Below are positions 47,635 through 58,190 of a stretch of DNA of 64,000 bases, one piece after another; position 1 is the first letter of the stretch; the number at the start of each line of letters is the position of its first letter. Both the position numbers and the translations under genes were made by a program. The notes under the pieces were generated by a model. It made no database searches. It had not been told where the DNA came from and saw only the letters and a list, made by a program, of their open reading frames with translations. Source of the DNA: Erythroxylum novogranatense (lineage: Eukaryota > Streptophyta > Magnoliopsida > Malpighiales > Erythroxylaceae); NCBI GenBank assembly GCA_029891385.1, contig CM057228.1, forward strand, positions 64,424,523 to 64,488,522, read 5' to 3'.

Positions 47635-48510
47635 TTTTTTCTGTTTTTCCTTCCTTGGATAACATTGTAAAAAAATTTGGAATTCCTATCTCCTTCCTGG
47701 AGTCACTGGATTCTATATTTTTGTTTTAGTTGGGATTTGTAAGCTTCTAGAATTTCAAAATACTTCTTCAAATAAGCTTTTCCTTTTCAATCAAAGTTGA
47801 GTCCTTAGGGGTGATGGCAAGGGCCTTAATAGTATTTGAGAAGTTCACCAAGTCCTACACTTTGTCAACTTTTATTATATTAGTATTGTATTTCAACAGT
47901 GATTTACAAAATTTATTTTATAATTTTTTAATATTTGAATGCATTGAAAGGCTATTCATCCATGGTAATTTTTTTGCTACTGCACCATAAATGATTGAGT
48001 TAATGTATGGACGCTTTAGTAGAGAGCTAAATAATCTAAATGGACACTTCTTTTTACTTGAATTGTTATAGACATGGACAGTGATGCGAAAGTGATATGA
48101 GAAGAGAGGTACCTCAAAGATAGTATAGATCTCACTTAGCCTTGCTAACCACTTGCTATTAACTAAACATCTAATTTTCTTCGCAGGAATATTTCTCCAC
48201 TTTGGTGATTTCTCTAAGTGAATATAGCACCATAAAATCTGAGATCCACTAGTCCAAGTGAGGAGGTGAGGGAGCTCAGTTCTCTGATATTAGTTTGTGA
48301 GGTACCTCTTCCCTTAGATTTAGAATGTGAGAGCAAGCAATTGAAATCTCCTAGGGGTTGTAGCATTCTCCTTAATTTCCTATATGACCTTCCATAATCT
48401 AATGCTCTGGCATTCCTAGTTAGCAACATACACAACTTAAGGGTCATATATGGAAGAATATCTCTCAAGAGACGAATGATTTTTATTATCAAGAGTTTTA
48501 GGTACAAAAA
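47635..48510 (-). pseudogene. LINE fragment: endonuclease end and linker
   Basis: The frame 48214-48507 has LGDFNCLLSHSKSKG, then LTSSLGLVDLRFYGAIFT, the endonuclease core of a plant L1 LINE (consensus GDFN, LGL-DL, FTW). Continuing left on the minus strand, 47650-47780 in broken frames gives KQKYRIQWLQEGDRNSKFF (one stop at the W read as TAG in one frame), the conserved WL-EGDRNTKFF block before the RT. RT and ORF1 are missing. It is a separate, 5'- and 3'-truncated copy from the LINEs at 1950 and 20490. Confidence 0.82.
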
Positions 48511-48679
48511 ATAAATTTTCTAATATTTTTTATTTTATCTAATTTTATACATTAGTTTGATAAATATTGTACTTTATAAGTACTTAAAGTATGTTTTTCT
48601 TTTTATTTTTTCAAAAAGAATTTTTTTTGGGGTTCAAAATTCGATGTTGTCATTTATGATATATGAAAGATGAGAGCTC

Positions 48680-49660
48680 GTGCACATTAGAGAAACTTTC
48701 TTAGTTCGATATACAAGAATGATGTACGACCTCCTTATACATCTAAAGAAATATGAAGTTGGCAACAATACTAGGCAACACTTGAGGCAAACTCCATTTT
48801 AGAGTTCAATTGTATAAATAAATGGGGAGGACTGAAGGGAGAGACTCTATCAATACATAATGGATGATCTATAATCTACCAGGAGCATGCAAAGAAACTC
48901 GTAAGTATGTAAACTTTACATTTATATTCTGATTTTTGTACTTTGATGTATGAAATTTAATTTCAATGTAATTTGATGTATGAAATTTAGAATGAAAATA
49001 TATGTATATTATAGAGAATGATAATTTTATAAATGTTTGTTGCTATGAATTATTAAGAAAATTTTTTGTTTAAGATGTGGAAAATATCATAAAAAATAGA
49101 GGAAACACTGCCAAAATTTTTGTAAATTGTAGTTCACTTATAAAACTTTATTTTGATGCAGGAAATGTCTATGGGCATGAAGCCTACATTACGTCAGCTC
49201 TTTTTGCACACTCATACTAAGAAACATGATGGTGTGACCTTCATCAACACCTGATGCAGATAATTATATTAGTTAAATTTTATAACTTGTTAACATAAAC
49301 AATTATAATAATAGGATTAAATATAAGTTAAACGGCTGTTTCAGAACTCTGAAACTATTGATGAGAGTTAGATAAATCTTAATGTAGTTGGTAGTAGGGA
49401 CCATCGTGGAAGGATTTTTGACTTAGGTTTATTTACAAATACATGCTATTCTTAATCCTCTACATCTAATACAGTTGGATCTTAGGCAAATCGCATCTAA
49501 TGAAAGAGTCGTTCAGTTTGAGAGCAAAGTGGAGATGCTAACAACTTAGTTGCGACAGTCGATGGAGTACATAGCCAACTCCGTAATGAGATAGATGAGT
49601 TGAAGAGGAGGGGCAGCATCTTATCACAGCAGTTAGACCATCTGCCTTCACCAACAATAT
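48680..49660 (+). pseudogene. CACTA (En/Spm) transposase-associated gene, exons on plus strand
   Basis: This is recognisable as the plant Ptta/En/Spm transposase-associated protein (Transposase_24-like). Exon A (about 48680-48900) gives RPPYTSKEI, then WQQYWATLEANS in broken frame and HNG-SIIYQEHAKKL. A GTAAGT donor follows at 48901, with a TTTTGATGCAG acceptor before 49162, both phase 0. Exon B gives MKPTLRQLFLHTHTKKHDG (consensus F-x-THTK). An extra base at about 49253 shifts the frame. After a second intron-like gap comes NVVGSRDHRGRIFDLG near 49380-49430. A coiled-coil-like tail, VHSQLRNEIDELKRRG, lies near 49570-49620. These proteins bind the element's subterminal repeats. Confidence 0.78.
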
Positions 49661-49879
49661 AGCTTAGATTTATAACATTTTGGTACTTAAGTGAATGTAT
49701 TTGATATTTTGCTACTCTTAAGTTTTTATCAATTCTTAATTTACAATTATTTTCAAGATACTTATTATTGTACATTATAATTTTTATATTATATTATCAA
49801 TCAAGATTATATTATTTAGAGAAATTAAATGTAGAAAAATCAATAGATTATCAATAGAAAATTTGGGTGGGAAGTGAGA

Positions 49880-50325
49880 AATGGTAGCTAAAATTACCAT
49901 AGTTAGATTTCCCAAAGAAATTACAATATTTCGTAGGTAAATTACCAACAGAATGTTATATTCCATAGGTAAATTTAGCGATAAATATTGCTTATTAAGT
50001 AACCAAAATTAACTATGGATATTGTAATTATGTTGGTAAATTTAACGAAAGATGTTATTATTTTATCGGTAAATTTAGTGACAAAATTTTTGTAACGAAA
50101 AAATTGTAATTCCGTCGGTATGATTCAATCAATAAATTACCTATGGAAATTATTATTCCTTCAGAAAATTTAACAGCGGATTTACAATATCCATCTCTAA
50201 ATTTTACTTACGACCTTTTTTCCTACGACCTTTTTCATAGGTAATTACCAACACCAAAATTGTTGCCGACAAAAAATCAATATTTTCAGTCAGTAATTTC
50301 TATTGTTAAAATAAATTTTCTCGTG
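49880..50325 (+). mobile_element. Right end of CACTA element 1: subterminal repeats and TIR
   Basis: A repeated unit related to TCGGTAAATTTA occurs many times in both orientations between 49920 and 50260 (GTAGGTAAATTACC, GTTGGTAAATTTA, ATCGGTAAATTTA, GTCGGTATGATT). Such arrays bind CACTA transposase. The stretch ends in AAATTTTCTCGTG at about 50313-50325, close to the reversed CACTA terminus (TTTTC-TGTAGTG). I could not find the left terminus, which should be left of 48680. Confidence 0.7.
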
Positions 50326-52042
50326 ATATTAGTAACAAAATAATTTAAAGGAATTATTTATCTTCTACATGTTTAGATGTATATGATAAAGTCTATTGGA
50401 TAATTATATATTGTAAATGAAATTATAACGAGGTTGTAATTATGAGATTTATATTGCATTTATGTATTATCCTAAATTCTTCCTAGTCATTGTTCTACTA
50501 AGATTGAACATTAATAGAATGTAAAAATACTAGCATGCGTTATGTTTTCCTTATGATAAAAGTAGTCGATCTAATAGACACTACGACAAAAACGATATAT
50601 GGTAACAGTGATAAGTGCTATTAAATATAAATGGTAACATAAATGACTATGCTATGACAACCCATGTTACTAAAGATATGATGCTTTAGTAATGCAGTTT
50701 TGACATGTTATTGTCGAGCTTAATATGACATTTATTGATAGTTATAAATGTGTTTATATTACATTTTATAAATGCTATAAATTAGTTATTCGTAACACTT
50801 GTAAAATGTTATATATTAACTTTTTTAATATCCTTAAATTGTTGTAGATATTTTTTGTATAGTTTTGAAATGTTAAAAGTGATTTTTCATAACATTGTTT
50901 AAATGTCATTATTGAGTTTATTATAGTATTTATTAATAGCTTTAAATGATTTTATGTTACATTTTGTAAATGTTATTAATTGACTATTTATAACATTTTC
51001 AACTATTACAGATTAGCTTTTCACAACATTATTAAAGGGTTATAAACATGAATTTTGTAACATTTTAAAATATTATAAATAAGTTTTCCATGACATTGAT
51101 AGAATGTTGTTGTTGTGTTTATTATGGCATTTATTGATAACTACGAATGATTTTATATTATATTTTATAAATGGTATTAATTAACTATTTGTAACATTTT
51201 ACATTGTTATATATTAACTTTTGCAACATCATTAACATGTAGTATATATGAGTTTCGTAACATTTGTAAAATGCTCTAGATTATTGTTTAATAACAATAT
51301 TAAAAATTAGTTATTATTGAATTTATGATCACATTTGTTGATGTTATTATAATAGTGTTACTAATATATCTTGTGTAACTTGTATAAATAATGGTACACT
51401 AATGTGAAAACAAATTTATAACTATAAAATTAAATTTTCAAAATATATTTTGTTGTTCATCAAAGATGTGCAAATCATAAATAATGAACACATAGACATT
51501 AAAAACAAAAGCAATAACATATGTCTCTAAATTGTTATTCCAAAATAGTTCCTAAATTATTAAAACAAAACTAGTTACCATATCATCTTCAATTTTCATC
51601 TATTACCTTCTCATGAATAATACCCTTAACTCCCACAATCTATAACCATTGAAACAAAATCATCAGTATATTTTTCAAATATAATAGAATGACATAAAAT
51701 ATGTTACAAACTTAAGAAGATTTGAAAGCAGAACATTTAAATAATTAATGTAAGACATTGACATAATACCAACAAAAGTAAACACTAAATCTTATTTAAA
51801 AATTCATAAGAAAATAGAGAAAATAATTAATTACCTAAAAGTTAGTTTGGGGAAACCATGACAACTTTGTCAGAAGGCCAAGTTAATTACCTAAAAAATT
51901 TTCTTATAAGCTTATATCCAAACCTCAAGTCCGAAAACAATTCATTTTCTTGTACTTGTTTTCTAACAAAAAATGAAAATGACTATAGAAAAAAAATCAA
52001 TCATTTTAGTCCTTAATTCAAACAAAAAGAAAGAGACATTAC

Positions 52043-52443
52043 AATATCCTCAGTCATGCGAGCATAACCCCTTCGACCACCTGTGTATGGAGTTTCTTTC
52101 TTTCTTCTTTCTTTCATTTCATCAATTATTTCCTATAACAATACAATGATTTCATAAAAAAAAATTCAGGTAAACATAAATAAGAGAACACAAATAAATT
52201 TAATATAAGGGCCATTACATGCAATGGTATAATTACCTTAAACTTTGGACTTGTTTTTTCAGCCATAAACTTTTTCCATTCACTTATGTTGTTAATGTTA
52301 TCAGGTTTGAGTGCCATTCTCTCTTCTTCATTTTTGGCCATCTTAAGTTTGGTAACCAACCTTGACTTTGAAGCTCTCCAAAGTCCACCTATCTCTATAA
52401 ACACATAACGTTTCTCCCACTCTTCTTCTAACTTATATCTTGC
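52043..52443 (-). CDS. CACTA transposase-associated protein fragment, two exons
   Basis: Exon 52237-52443 reads ARYKLEEEWEKRYVFIEIGG, then LWRASKSRL and NISEWKKFMAEKTSPKFK. Exon 52043-52132 reads EIIDEMKERRKKETPYTGGR then RGYARMTEDI. The intron 52133-52236 (104 bp) has a GT donor after a phase-0 codon and an AG acceptor. An AG precedes the first exon and a GT follows the last. The match is to the Transposase_24-like protein of plant CACTA elements (W-fv-ek-s, then tGGRrgya). These exons carry no stop or frameshift, unlike most of the window. The start codon and further exons are not identified, so this is partial. Confidence 0.72.
52097..52121. repeat. CTTT microsatellite inside the transposase exon
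   Basis: Interrupted TTTC units (TTTCTTTCTTTC) that on the minus strand encode the Lys/Arg/Glu-rich KERRKKE part of the transposase exon. Confidence 0.8.
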
Positions 52444-53280
52444 CTAAGAGAGATAATTAAATCATTACAACAAGCACTATTTAATAGATATCTGTATATG
52501 AAACATGGACCAAATCTTTGAAGAAACAAAGAACAAATCGAAAACAAGTATAGAATCATTTTCAACCACGTTCAGAACCTCAGAATCTTTGAAAAAAACT
52601 CAACTTTGAGAAGATTATAAGCTACTGGTATTAGAAATGAGGGGCAATACGAGAAGAAATGGAAGAGAAAGCTAAAAAAGATAATCAAACATATGTTTAC
52701 TAACTTACAAAAAAATGTTAAACAACAATAACAACATGTGTATAGCATGTCAATATACCATAAGAAATAAAAGCTTTGCAATGAAAGGTCGATGTAAGAA
52801 GGTTTCTTCAATAAATAAAATGTCAAGAGAGTGCACTATAGGAACTTACCAACGGGAGATATGGATAACGCAAGTTCACAATAACCATATAAAATATCAT
52901 GTAGAAACACAATAAGCATGCAGATCACACAAGTAAGACCCCCAAGATCACAAATCAAACATGAGATTAAGGTTCTAATCTGTGAGGAACTAACGAATAG
53001 AAGGCTAATTATCAATTTGATGATTGAAAAGGCACATAAATGAGTTTACAATGCCTTCACAAAGGGGAAACATAGGAAAATGACCAGAAGCAAGAAATAA
53101 GCTTTCTTAATAGGTCTTCTTCTCTAAAGCATTAATATGATACCGAAGGGAACGATAATTTATCTGCTTTTCAAGTGGTTTCTAGCAGCTATTCATTCAT
53201 AATCAAACAAACCCCACGTCTATGAATTGTAAAACACTAACAGGAAACTATAAACTAAAAGGTTTATTTCAGGCCTTTAA
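52444..53280. other. Unassigned AT-rich stretch
   Basis: It may be the upstream part of CACTA element 2. Frames at 52572-52826 (minus) and 52715-52915 (plus) have no domain I recognise. Confidence 0.4.
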
Positions 53281-53282
53281 GT

Positions 53283-53730
53283 TTACAAACGATATGCTAA
53301 AACAAAAAAACAAAGTTTAAATCTTGTTAAATCAACAACAAAAAAAGAAAGATCCAAACTTAAATTCAACACAGTAGATCTAATCAAAATCTCAGAAAAA
53401 GAAATTCCAAGAAAACCAAAACCCAAAAAACCCTTTACTTTGTACAACTCTTTAAAGTCTTGCAAAAGACTCTGGTGCTTGAATCTGTTCCTAGCATCAT
53501 TGTACAAAGCAACATATGCGAAAGGAGACGACCCCATAGCAATAGCAGCAAAGACACAACACCCAAGAACAAAACTACAAAGAAAAACAAATGCATATGA
53601 AGTTTCTATACTTACTTTCGGATCGTCTTTCTTCATTTGCTTGAGCTAATGCAACACCTCCAGGTACTTAACAAAATGACGAGACTAGAAATGAAGACCG
53701 ACGTCCTTAGCAAGTTGTGGTATTGCTATT
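53283..53730 (-). pseudogene. Unrecognised gene fragment
   Basis: The minus strand from about 53730 reads IPQLAKDVGLHF, a TAG stop, SRHFVKYLEVLH, a second stop, then LKQMKKDDPKVS. It continues without a stop to CCVFAAIAMGSSPFAYVAL, YNDARNRFKHQSLLQDFKEL and YKVKG. The composition is more gene-like than the surroundings, with Leu-rich helical stretches, a hydrophobic segment (VFLCSFVLGCCVFAAIAMG) and a final basic/acidic helix. A GT after KELYK could be a splice donor. I do not recognise the family. It could be a host gene exon caught by CACTA element 2, or a remnant of a host gene. The two stops argue against function. Confidence 0.45.
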
Positions 53731-54127
53731 ATTGATGAGGATGTGCACTGATTTGCCTTTGTTAAGTATATATACTAAGAGCGACCGGATGGACGACCAC
53801 GCAATCCATCCCAATCATCCATTTAATCTAACGGCTTACATTCTCTTTCTTCTGTTTATTGAAATATACACGCAATCTTCTGACCCAAATATTTATCATT
53901 TTGTCTAGATATGCACGCAATCTTCTGACGCAGTTTGTCAGGCGGCCGCGCTTTTGACTACTTAAAGAGCGAAAATAGATCCATGTTGTCTCCTTTCTCT
54001 GTCTTTGTTTTTCCTCTCCGCCATTGCCTTCCTCTGCTTTTTCCATTCCAGTTGTGGTTGTCGCAGCTGTTGTTGGTGTCGAGAGAGTATCAGTAGTTTC
54101 GAGGTCAATCTAGCACATGACGCCTAG
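53731..54127. other. Spacer with short direct repeat
   Basis: CACGCAATCTTCTGAC occurs twice (53871 and 53913). There is C/T-rich sequence and no gene. A GC-rich patch, GGCGGCCGCGC, is at 53941. Confidence 0.6.
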
Positions 54128-55417
54128 CATAAGGTTGTTCACCAACTGGACGTCGGATGTTGTAACCGCATCGTCTCTGTTTCCAGTTGTTCTTTACTTG
54201 TAAATCTTCTTTAAGCTTTTTTTGTTTTGTTGTGTACAGATGTTTTCCGAGTTTAGTGCAGACTTGGATATGAGGAGATTTATCATAAATTGCAAAGCTG
54301 CTACTTCACCACCGACATCCTCTTTCCTTGTACATATATTTTTCTCATGTTAGAAAGGAACTCCTTTGTCAAAGCAGAGGTTTCATCAGGAATCATCTAC
54401 TTTAATCTGAGCTAGCACGTGAACCTAACATAAGGTTGTTCACCAACTGGACGTCGGATGTTGTAACCGCATCGTCTCTGTTTCTAGTTGTTCTTTACTT
54501 GTAAATCTTCTTTAAACTTTTTTTGTTTTGTTGTGTACAGATGTTTTCCGAGTTTCGTTGTGGCTACTGTCGACTATTGCCATCCTGAAAAAAGAGTGCC
54601 TCAAATAAAGAAGGCGTTGTGCAGATTTGGATATGAGGAGATTGATCATAAATTGCAAAGCTGCTACTTCACCACCGGCATCCTCTTTCCTTGTACATAT
54701 ATTTTTCTCATGTCAGAAAGGAACTCCTCTGTCAAAGCAGAGGTCCATCTACTTTAATCTGAAAAAGGATGCCTGGAACAAAGAAGGCGTAGTGCAGACT
54801 TGGATATGAGCACATTCATCGTTAGTCTCTGTCCATATAGCAGCTACTTGTGATGCAATAGGAAGATTGTAAATGTGTTGACCAAGATTTTCTTGTAGTC
54901 ATAAAGTTTTAGAAGACGTATTGCATAAGGTTGTTCACCAACTGGACGTCGGATGTTGTAACCGCATCGTCTCTGTTTCTAGTTGTTCTTTACTTATAAA
55001 TCTTCTTTAAACTTTTTTTGTTTTGTTGTGTACAGATGTTTTCCAGTTTCGTTGTGGCTGCTGTCGACTGTTGCCATCCTAAAAAAAGAGTGCCTCAAAT
55101 AAAGAAGGCGTAGTGCAGACTTGGATATGAGGAGATTTATCATAAATTGTAAAGCTGCTACTTCACCACCGGCATCCTCTTTCCTTGTACATATATTTTT
55201 CTCATGTTAGAAAGGAACTCCTCTGTCAAAGCAAAGGTTCATCTACTTTAATATGAAAAAGGATGCCTGGAACAAAGAAGGCGTAGTGCAGACTTGGATA
55301 TGAGCACATTCATTGTTAGTCTCTGTCCATATAGCAGCTACTTGTGATGCAATAGGAAGATTGTAAATGTGTTGACCAAGATTTTCTTGTAGTCATAAAG
55401 TTTTAGAAGACGTATTG
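54128..55417. repeat. Three-copy tandem array (301, 495, 494 bp)
   Basis: Units start CATAAGGTTGTTCACC at 54128, 54429 and 54924. Unit 1 lacks about 190 bp that units 2 and 3 share. Each unit carries TTTTGTTGTGTACAG followed by ATGTTTTCC, which looks like a splice acceptor and exon start, and the shared TGCAGA-TTGGATATGAG. In units 2 and 3 a segment of about 180 bp beginning AAAAAGAGTGCCTC partly repeats as AAAAAGGATGCCTGG. The longest frame, 54488-54757, exists only in unit 2 and has no known domain. Function unknown. Confidence 0.92.
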
Positions 55418-55789
55418 CAGATTTGAATAATATAGTAACTGCACATATCGCTTCGTGCTATTTTTCAAGAATGTGACATATCGCTTTGTAAAGTTTTATG
55501 TGTCTTACTTTCGCTTGCTCTAACTTTTTCTGCTTTATGTCTTACTTTAGTCTACTTTTCACTTTTCAATATCTGACTTTGATGGTTTCACTTCTATCGT
55601 CTCACTTATGATTTGCTTTTTCTATCTTTTCGCTTTTTAATTCGTAGGTGATTTGCTTTCGTCTACTTTCCATCGTCTGCTTTTCCTGCCCTCTGCTTTT
55701 GGATAACTTTCTTCTAGATGAACAATATATGAGCAGATTTATCATGTTGCCATTTCAAGAATTGTAATATTAGATAGCATAATATGGTA
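55418..55789. other. Motif-rich spacer with CGTCTGCTTTT-like words
   Basis: No gene. It contains TTTCGTCTACTTTCC, ATCGTCTGCTTTTCC and CTCTGCTTTTGG at 55650-55710, and an early partial copy of the next duplication's start (AGTAACTGCACATATCGC at 55435). Confidence 0.6.
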
Positions 55790-55879
55790 ACTGCACATAT
55801 CGCTTCGTGCTAATTTTCAGCCTCTTATTTTGGTCACATATATGATTTTGATGAATAACAGACGAAGTTGAAAAGACAG

Positions 55880-56060
55880 ACGAAGAAGAGAAAAACAGAC
55901 GGAGTTGAGAAAGTTGAGGAAGTTAAAAATAGATGGAGTTGAAAAAGTTAACCAAGTTATCAATATAGAAGGAGTTGAAAAAGTAGACGAAGTTAAAAAT
56001 ATAAACGGAGTTGAAAAAGTAGACGAAGTTAACAATACACACGGAGAATACAAAGGTCAG
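55880..56060. repeat. 36-bp minisatellite, copy 1
   Basis: About four units of GGAGTTGAAAAAGTAGACGA followed by AGTTAAAAATATAAAC, the better-preserved ones 36 bp apart. The minus-strand frames at 55817-56053 and 55923-56126 are translations of this repeat. Confidence 0.9.
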
Positions 56061-56364
56061 ACGAAGACATAAAGACGGACGAAAAGCAGACGATACGAAC
56101 AAAAACAGACGAAGCACAAAAGGCATTTAATCGAAAGGAAAAGCGCGCGAAGTTCAATTTCCTTTTGAGAGAAGTAACGAGCTGTGACGAACTACATCAA
56201 ATTTGCTATAAAACGTAATGGACACTGGAGTAGGAAACTGGAAGGCTTAATAGAATTGATCCTGATATTAGGAATATAATGGAGTGACGCCGCACTTCAG
56301 GATTTCTGTACTTCCATGTTCATCTAAATTGAACATTAACAAGGCTACAAACCCTAACGAATAA

Positions 56365-56818
56365 CCATGGCCATCTATCCACTTCTGCATTTGAATCTAT
56401 CTCCTGTATTTTGGACACATCCAACCTTATGCTTTCACGCTTCGCTCCCTAACAAATAATAATCAAATATTTCTTTTAGTAAAAAGAAAGTTCAAATGTT
56501 TTCAAATTGATATTATAATAATTGAAGGTATGTTCAAAATATCCTTATTTGAAAACCATAAGTTCAAAGTTTTGCAATATATATTTTTCTTAACATAATA
56601 TCAATACACAACTTAAAAATCTCATGTAGAAAGTAAGTGACTAATTTTACCTTGTCCTCTGCAAGTACTTTTAAAACATCTTTTGCATCCCATAATCTAC
56701 TACATGTATTGGGATATCTAGATTCTTGACGTACAACTTCCTTTCCCATTTCTTCCATTAAGTCATGCATTTCTAATGTGTTTTCGAAAACGCACAGTTC
56801 ATTGAAACAGAGTATCAA
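56365..56818 (-). pseudogene. TIR-NBS-LRR gene fragment, copy 1 (two exons and intron)
   Basis: Exon A (56651-56818, minus) encodes the ARC2/MHD region of a TNL immune receptor: LEMHDLMEEMGKEVVRQES, then SRLWDAKDVLKVLAEDK. The MHD motif lies at 56762-56770. The exon ends at AEDK with a GT donor, the position where TNL genes carry an intron. The intron is 56450-56650 (201 bp) with TTGTTAG acceptor. Exon B (about 56365-56449) encodes ESIRLDVSKIQEIDSNA, the start of the region before the leucine-rich repeats. TIR, P-loop and LRR parts are absent. A full TNL gene would detect pathogen effectors; this is a fragment, placed beside a copia scrap in opposite orientation. Confidence 0.88.
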
Positions 56819-56899
56819 TGGGCGGACATCTTCGCTAAACCATTAAGTGAAGAACGGTTCAGGGAAATCAGACGAAATCTCAACATGGTTAAATATATC
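56798..56899 (+). pseudogene. Copia RNase H scrap, copy 1
   Basis: The plus strand reads FIETEYQWADIFAKPLSEER then FREIRRNLNMVKYI. This is the final part of a copia RNase H domain (consensus T-E-x-Q-x-ADIFTKPL, then RF-lR--LGM). Neither LTR nor the rest of pol is present. It abuts the resistance gene exon at about 56797, where TTTTCGAAAA forms a 10-bp palindrome. Confidence 0.85.
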
Positions 56900-57159
56900 A
56901 TAAAATCAAAACCAATGGCCAATATTTTTAGGACAATAAATTCATATTTACGTGAACTTGAAAAGCAGACGAAATGTGACAAGTTGACGAAAGCAGTTGA
57001 ACACGAAGGTTATAAATAAGAGTCGAAGTCAACATATTATTTATGCTTTTGCATTCTCCGTCTTTTTTTCTACTTCGTCTATTTTTTTACTGCACATATC
57101 TCTTCGTGCTAATTTTTAGCCTCTTATTTTGGTCACATATATGATTTTGATGAAGTTGA

Positions 57160-57345
57160 AAACACAGACGAAGAAGAGAAAAACAGATGGAGTTGAGAAA
57201 GTAGACAAAGTTAAAAATAGATGGAGTTGAAAAAGTTAACCAAGTTATGAATATAGACGGAGTTGAAAAAGTAGACGAAGTTAAAAATATAAACGGAGTT
57301 GAAAAAGTAGACGAAGTTAACAATACACACGGAGAATACAAAGGT
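57160..57345. repeat. 36-bp minisatellite, copy 2
   Basis: The same unit as at 55880, again about four repeats with small differences (for example CGGAGTTGAAAAAGTAGACG at 57258 and 57294). Confidence 0.9.
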
Positions 57346-57649
57346 CAGACGAAGACATAAAGACAGACGAAAAGCAGACGATACGAACAAAAACAGACGA
57401 AGCACAAAAGCAGACGAATCAAAAAGGAAGACGGAAGTTCAATTTTCGTGTGAGAGAAGTAACGAGCTGTGACGAACTACATCAAATTTTCTATAAAACA
57501 TAATGGACACTGGAGTAGAAAACTGGAATGCTTAATAGAATTGATCCTGATATTAGGAATATAATGGAGTGACGTCGCACTTCAAGATTTCTGTACTTCC
57601 GTGTTCATCTAAATTGAACTTGAACAAGGCTACAACCCCTAACGAACAA

Positions 57650-58109
57650 CCATGGCCATCTATCCACTTCTGCATTTGAATCTATCTCTTGTATTTTGGA
57701 CACATCCAACCTTATGCTTTCCGCTGATTCCGCTCCCTAACAAATAACAATCAAATATTTCTTTTTAGTAAAAAAGAAAATTCAAATGATTTTCAAATTG
57801 ATATTATAATAATTGAAGGTATGTTCAAAATATGCTTATTTGAAAACCATAAGTTCAAAGTTTTGCAATATATATTTTTCTTAACAAAATATCAATACAC
57901 AACTTGAAAATCTCATGTAGAAAGTAAGTGACTAATTTTACCTTGTCCTCTGCAAGTACTTTTAAAACATCTTTTGCATCCCATAATCTACTATGTGTAT
58001 TGGGATATCTAGATTCTTGACGTACAACTTCCTTTCCCATTTCTTCCATTAAGTCATGCATTTCTAATGTGTTTTCGGAAACGCACAATTCATTGAAACA
58101 GAGTATCAA
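57650..58109 (-). pseudogene. TIR-NBS-LRR gene fragment, copy 2 (two exons and intron)
   Basis: The duplicate of 56365-56818. Exon A2 is 57942-58109 with the same MHD region; it has HSRLWD where copy 1 has CSRLWD. Intron 57737-57941 (205 bp) keeps the GT-AG ends. Exon B2 (about 57650-57736) reads GAESAESIRLDVSKIQEIDS. It is nearer the TNL consensus than copy 1, because copy 1 lost three bases and gained changes at this point. The intron's retention means the fragment was copied as DNA, not from spliced RNA. Confidence 0.88.
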
Positions 58110-58190
58110 TGGGCAGACATCTTCGCTAAACCATTAAGTAAAGAACGGTTCAGGGAAATCAGACGAAATCTCAACATGGTTAAATATATC
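58089..58190 (+). pseudogene. Copia RNase H scrap, copy 2
   Basis: The duplicate of 56798-56899, reading ETEYQWADIFAKPLSKERF. It differs by a Glu to Lys change, and the palindrome at the junction is now TTTTCGGAAA. Confidence 0.83.

Larger units (their letters stand above)
50579..52443 (-). mobile_element. CACTA element 2: TIR, subterminal repeats, transposase exons
   Basis: The terminus CACTACGACAAAAACGA starts at 50579. From 50600 to 51400 comes a dense array of a subterminal repeat around GTAACATTTT-AAATGTTATA-ATTA, in many diverged copies (for example 50810, 50990, 51040, 51190). The coding strand is minus, so 50579 is the 3' end of the element. No second terminus was found up to 53700. 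Elements 1 and 2 lie tail to tail, with their ends only about 250 bp apart. Confidence 0.75.

Noticed and set aside
47541..47729. A Val-rich hydrophobic frame as a membrane protein
   Set aside because: It translates a GTT microsatellite and a T-run.
54488..54757. An 89-codon frame as a gene
   Set aside because: It is open only in unit 2 of the tandem array and not conserved in units 1 and 3; no domain.
54128..55417. CRISPR-like array
   Set aside because: The units are about 300-500 bp direct tandem repeats without short regular spacers, in plant nuclear DNA.
55817..57405. Ser/Phe/Thr-rich minus-strand frames as repetitive secreted proteins
   Set aside because: They are translations of the 36-bp minisatellite, whose length is a multiple of three, so frames stay open without selection.
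56365..58109. A working TIR-NBS-LRR resistance gene
   Set aside because: Only the MHD-region exon and the next exon start are present in each copy; TIR, P-loop and LRR are missing, and the pieces are flanked by a copia scrap and a minisatellite.
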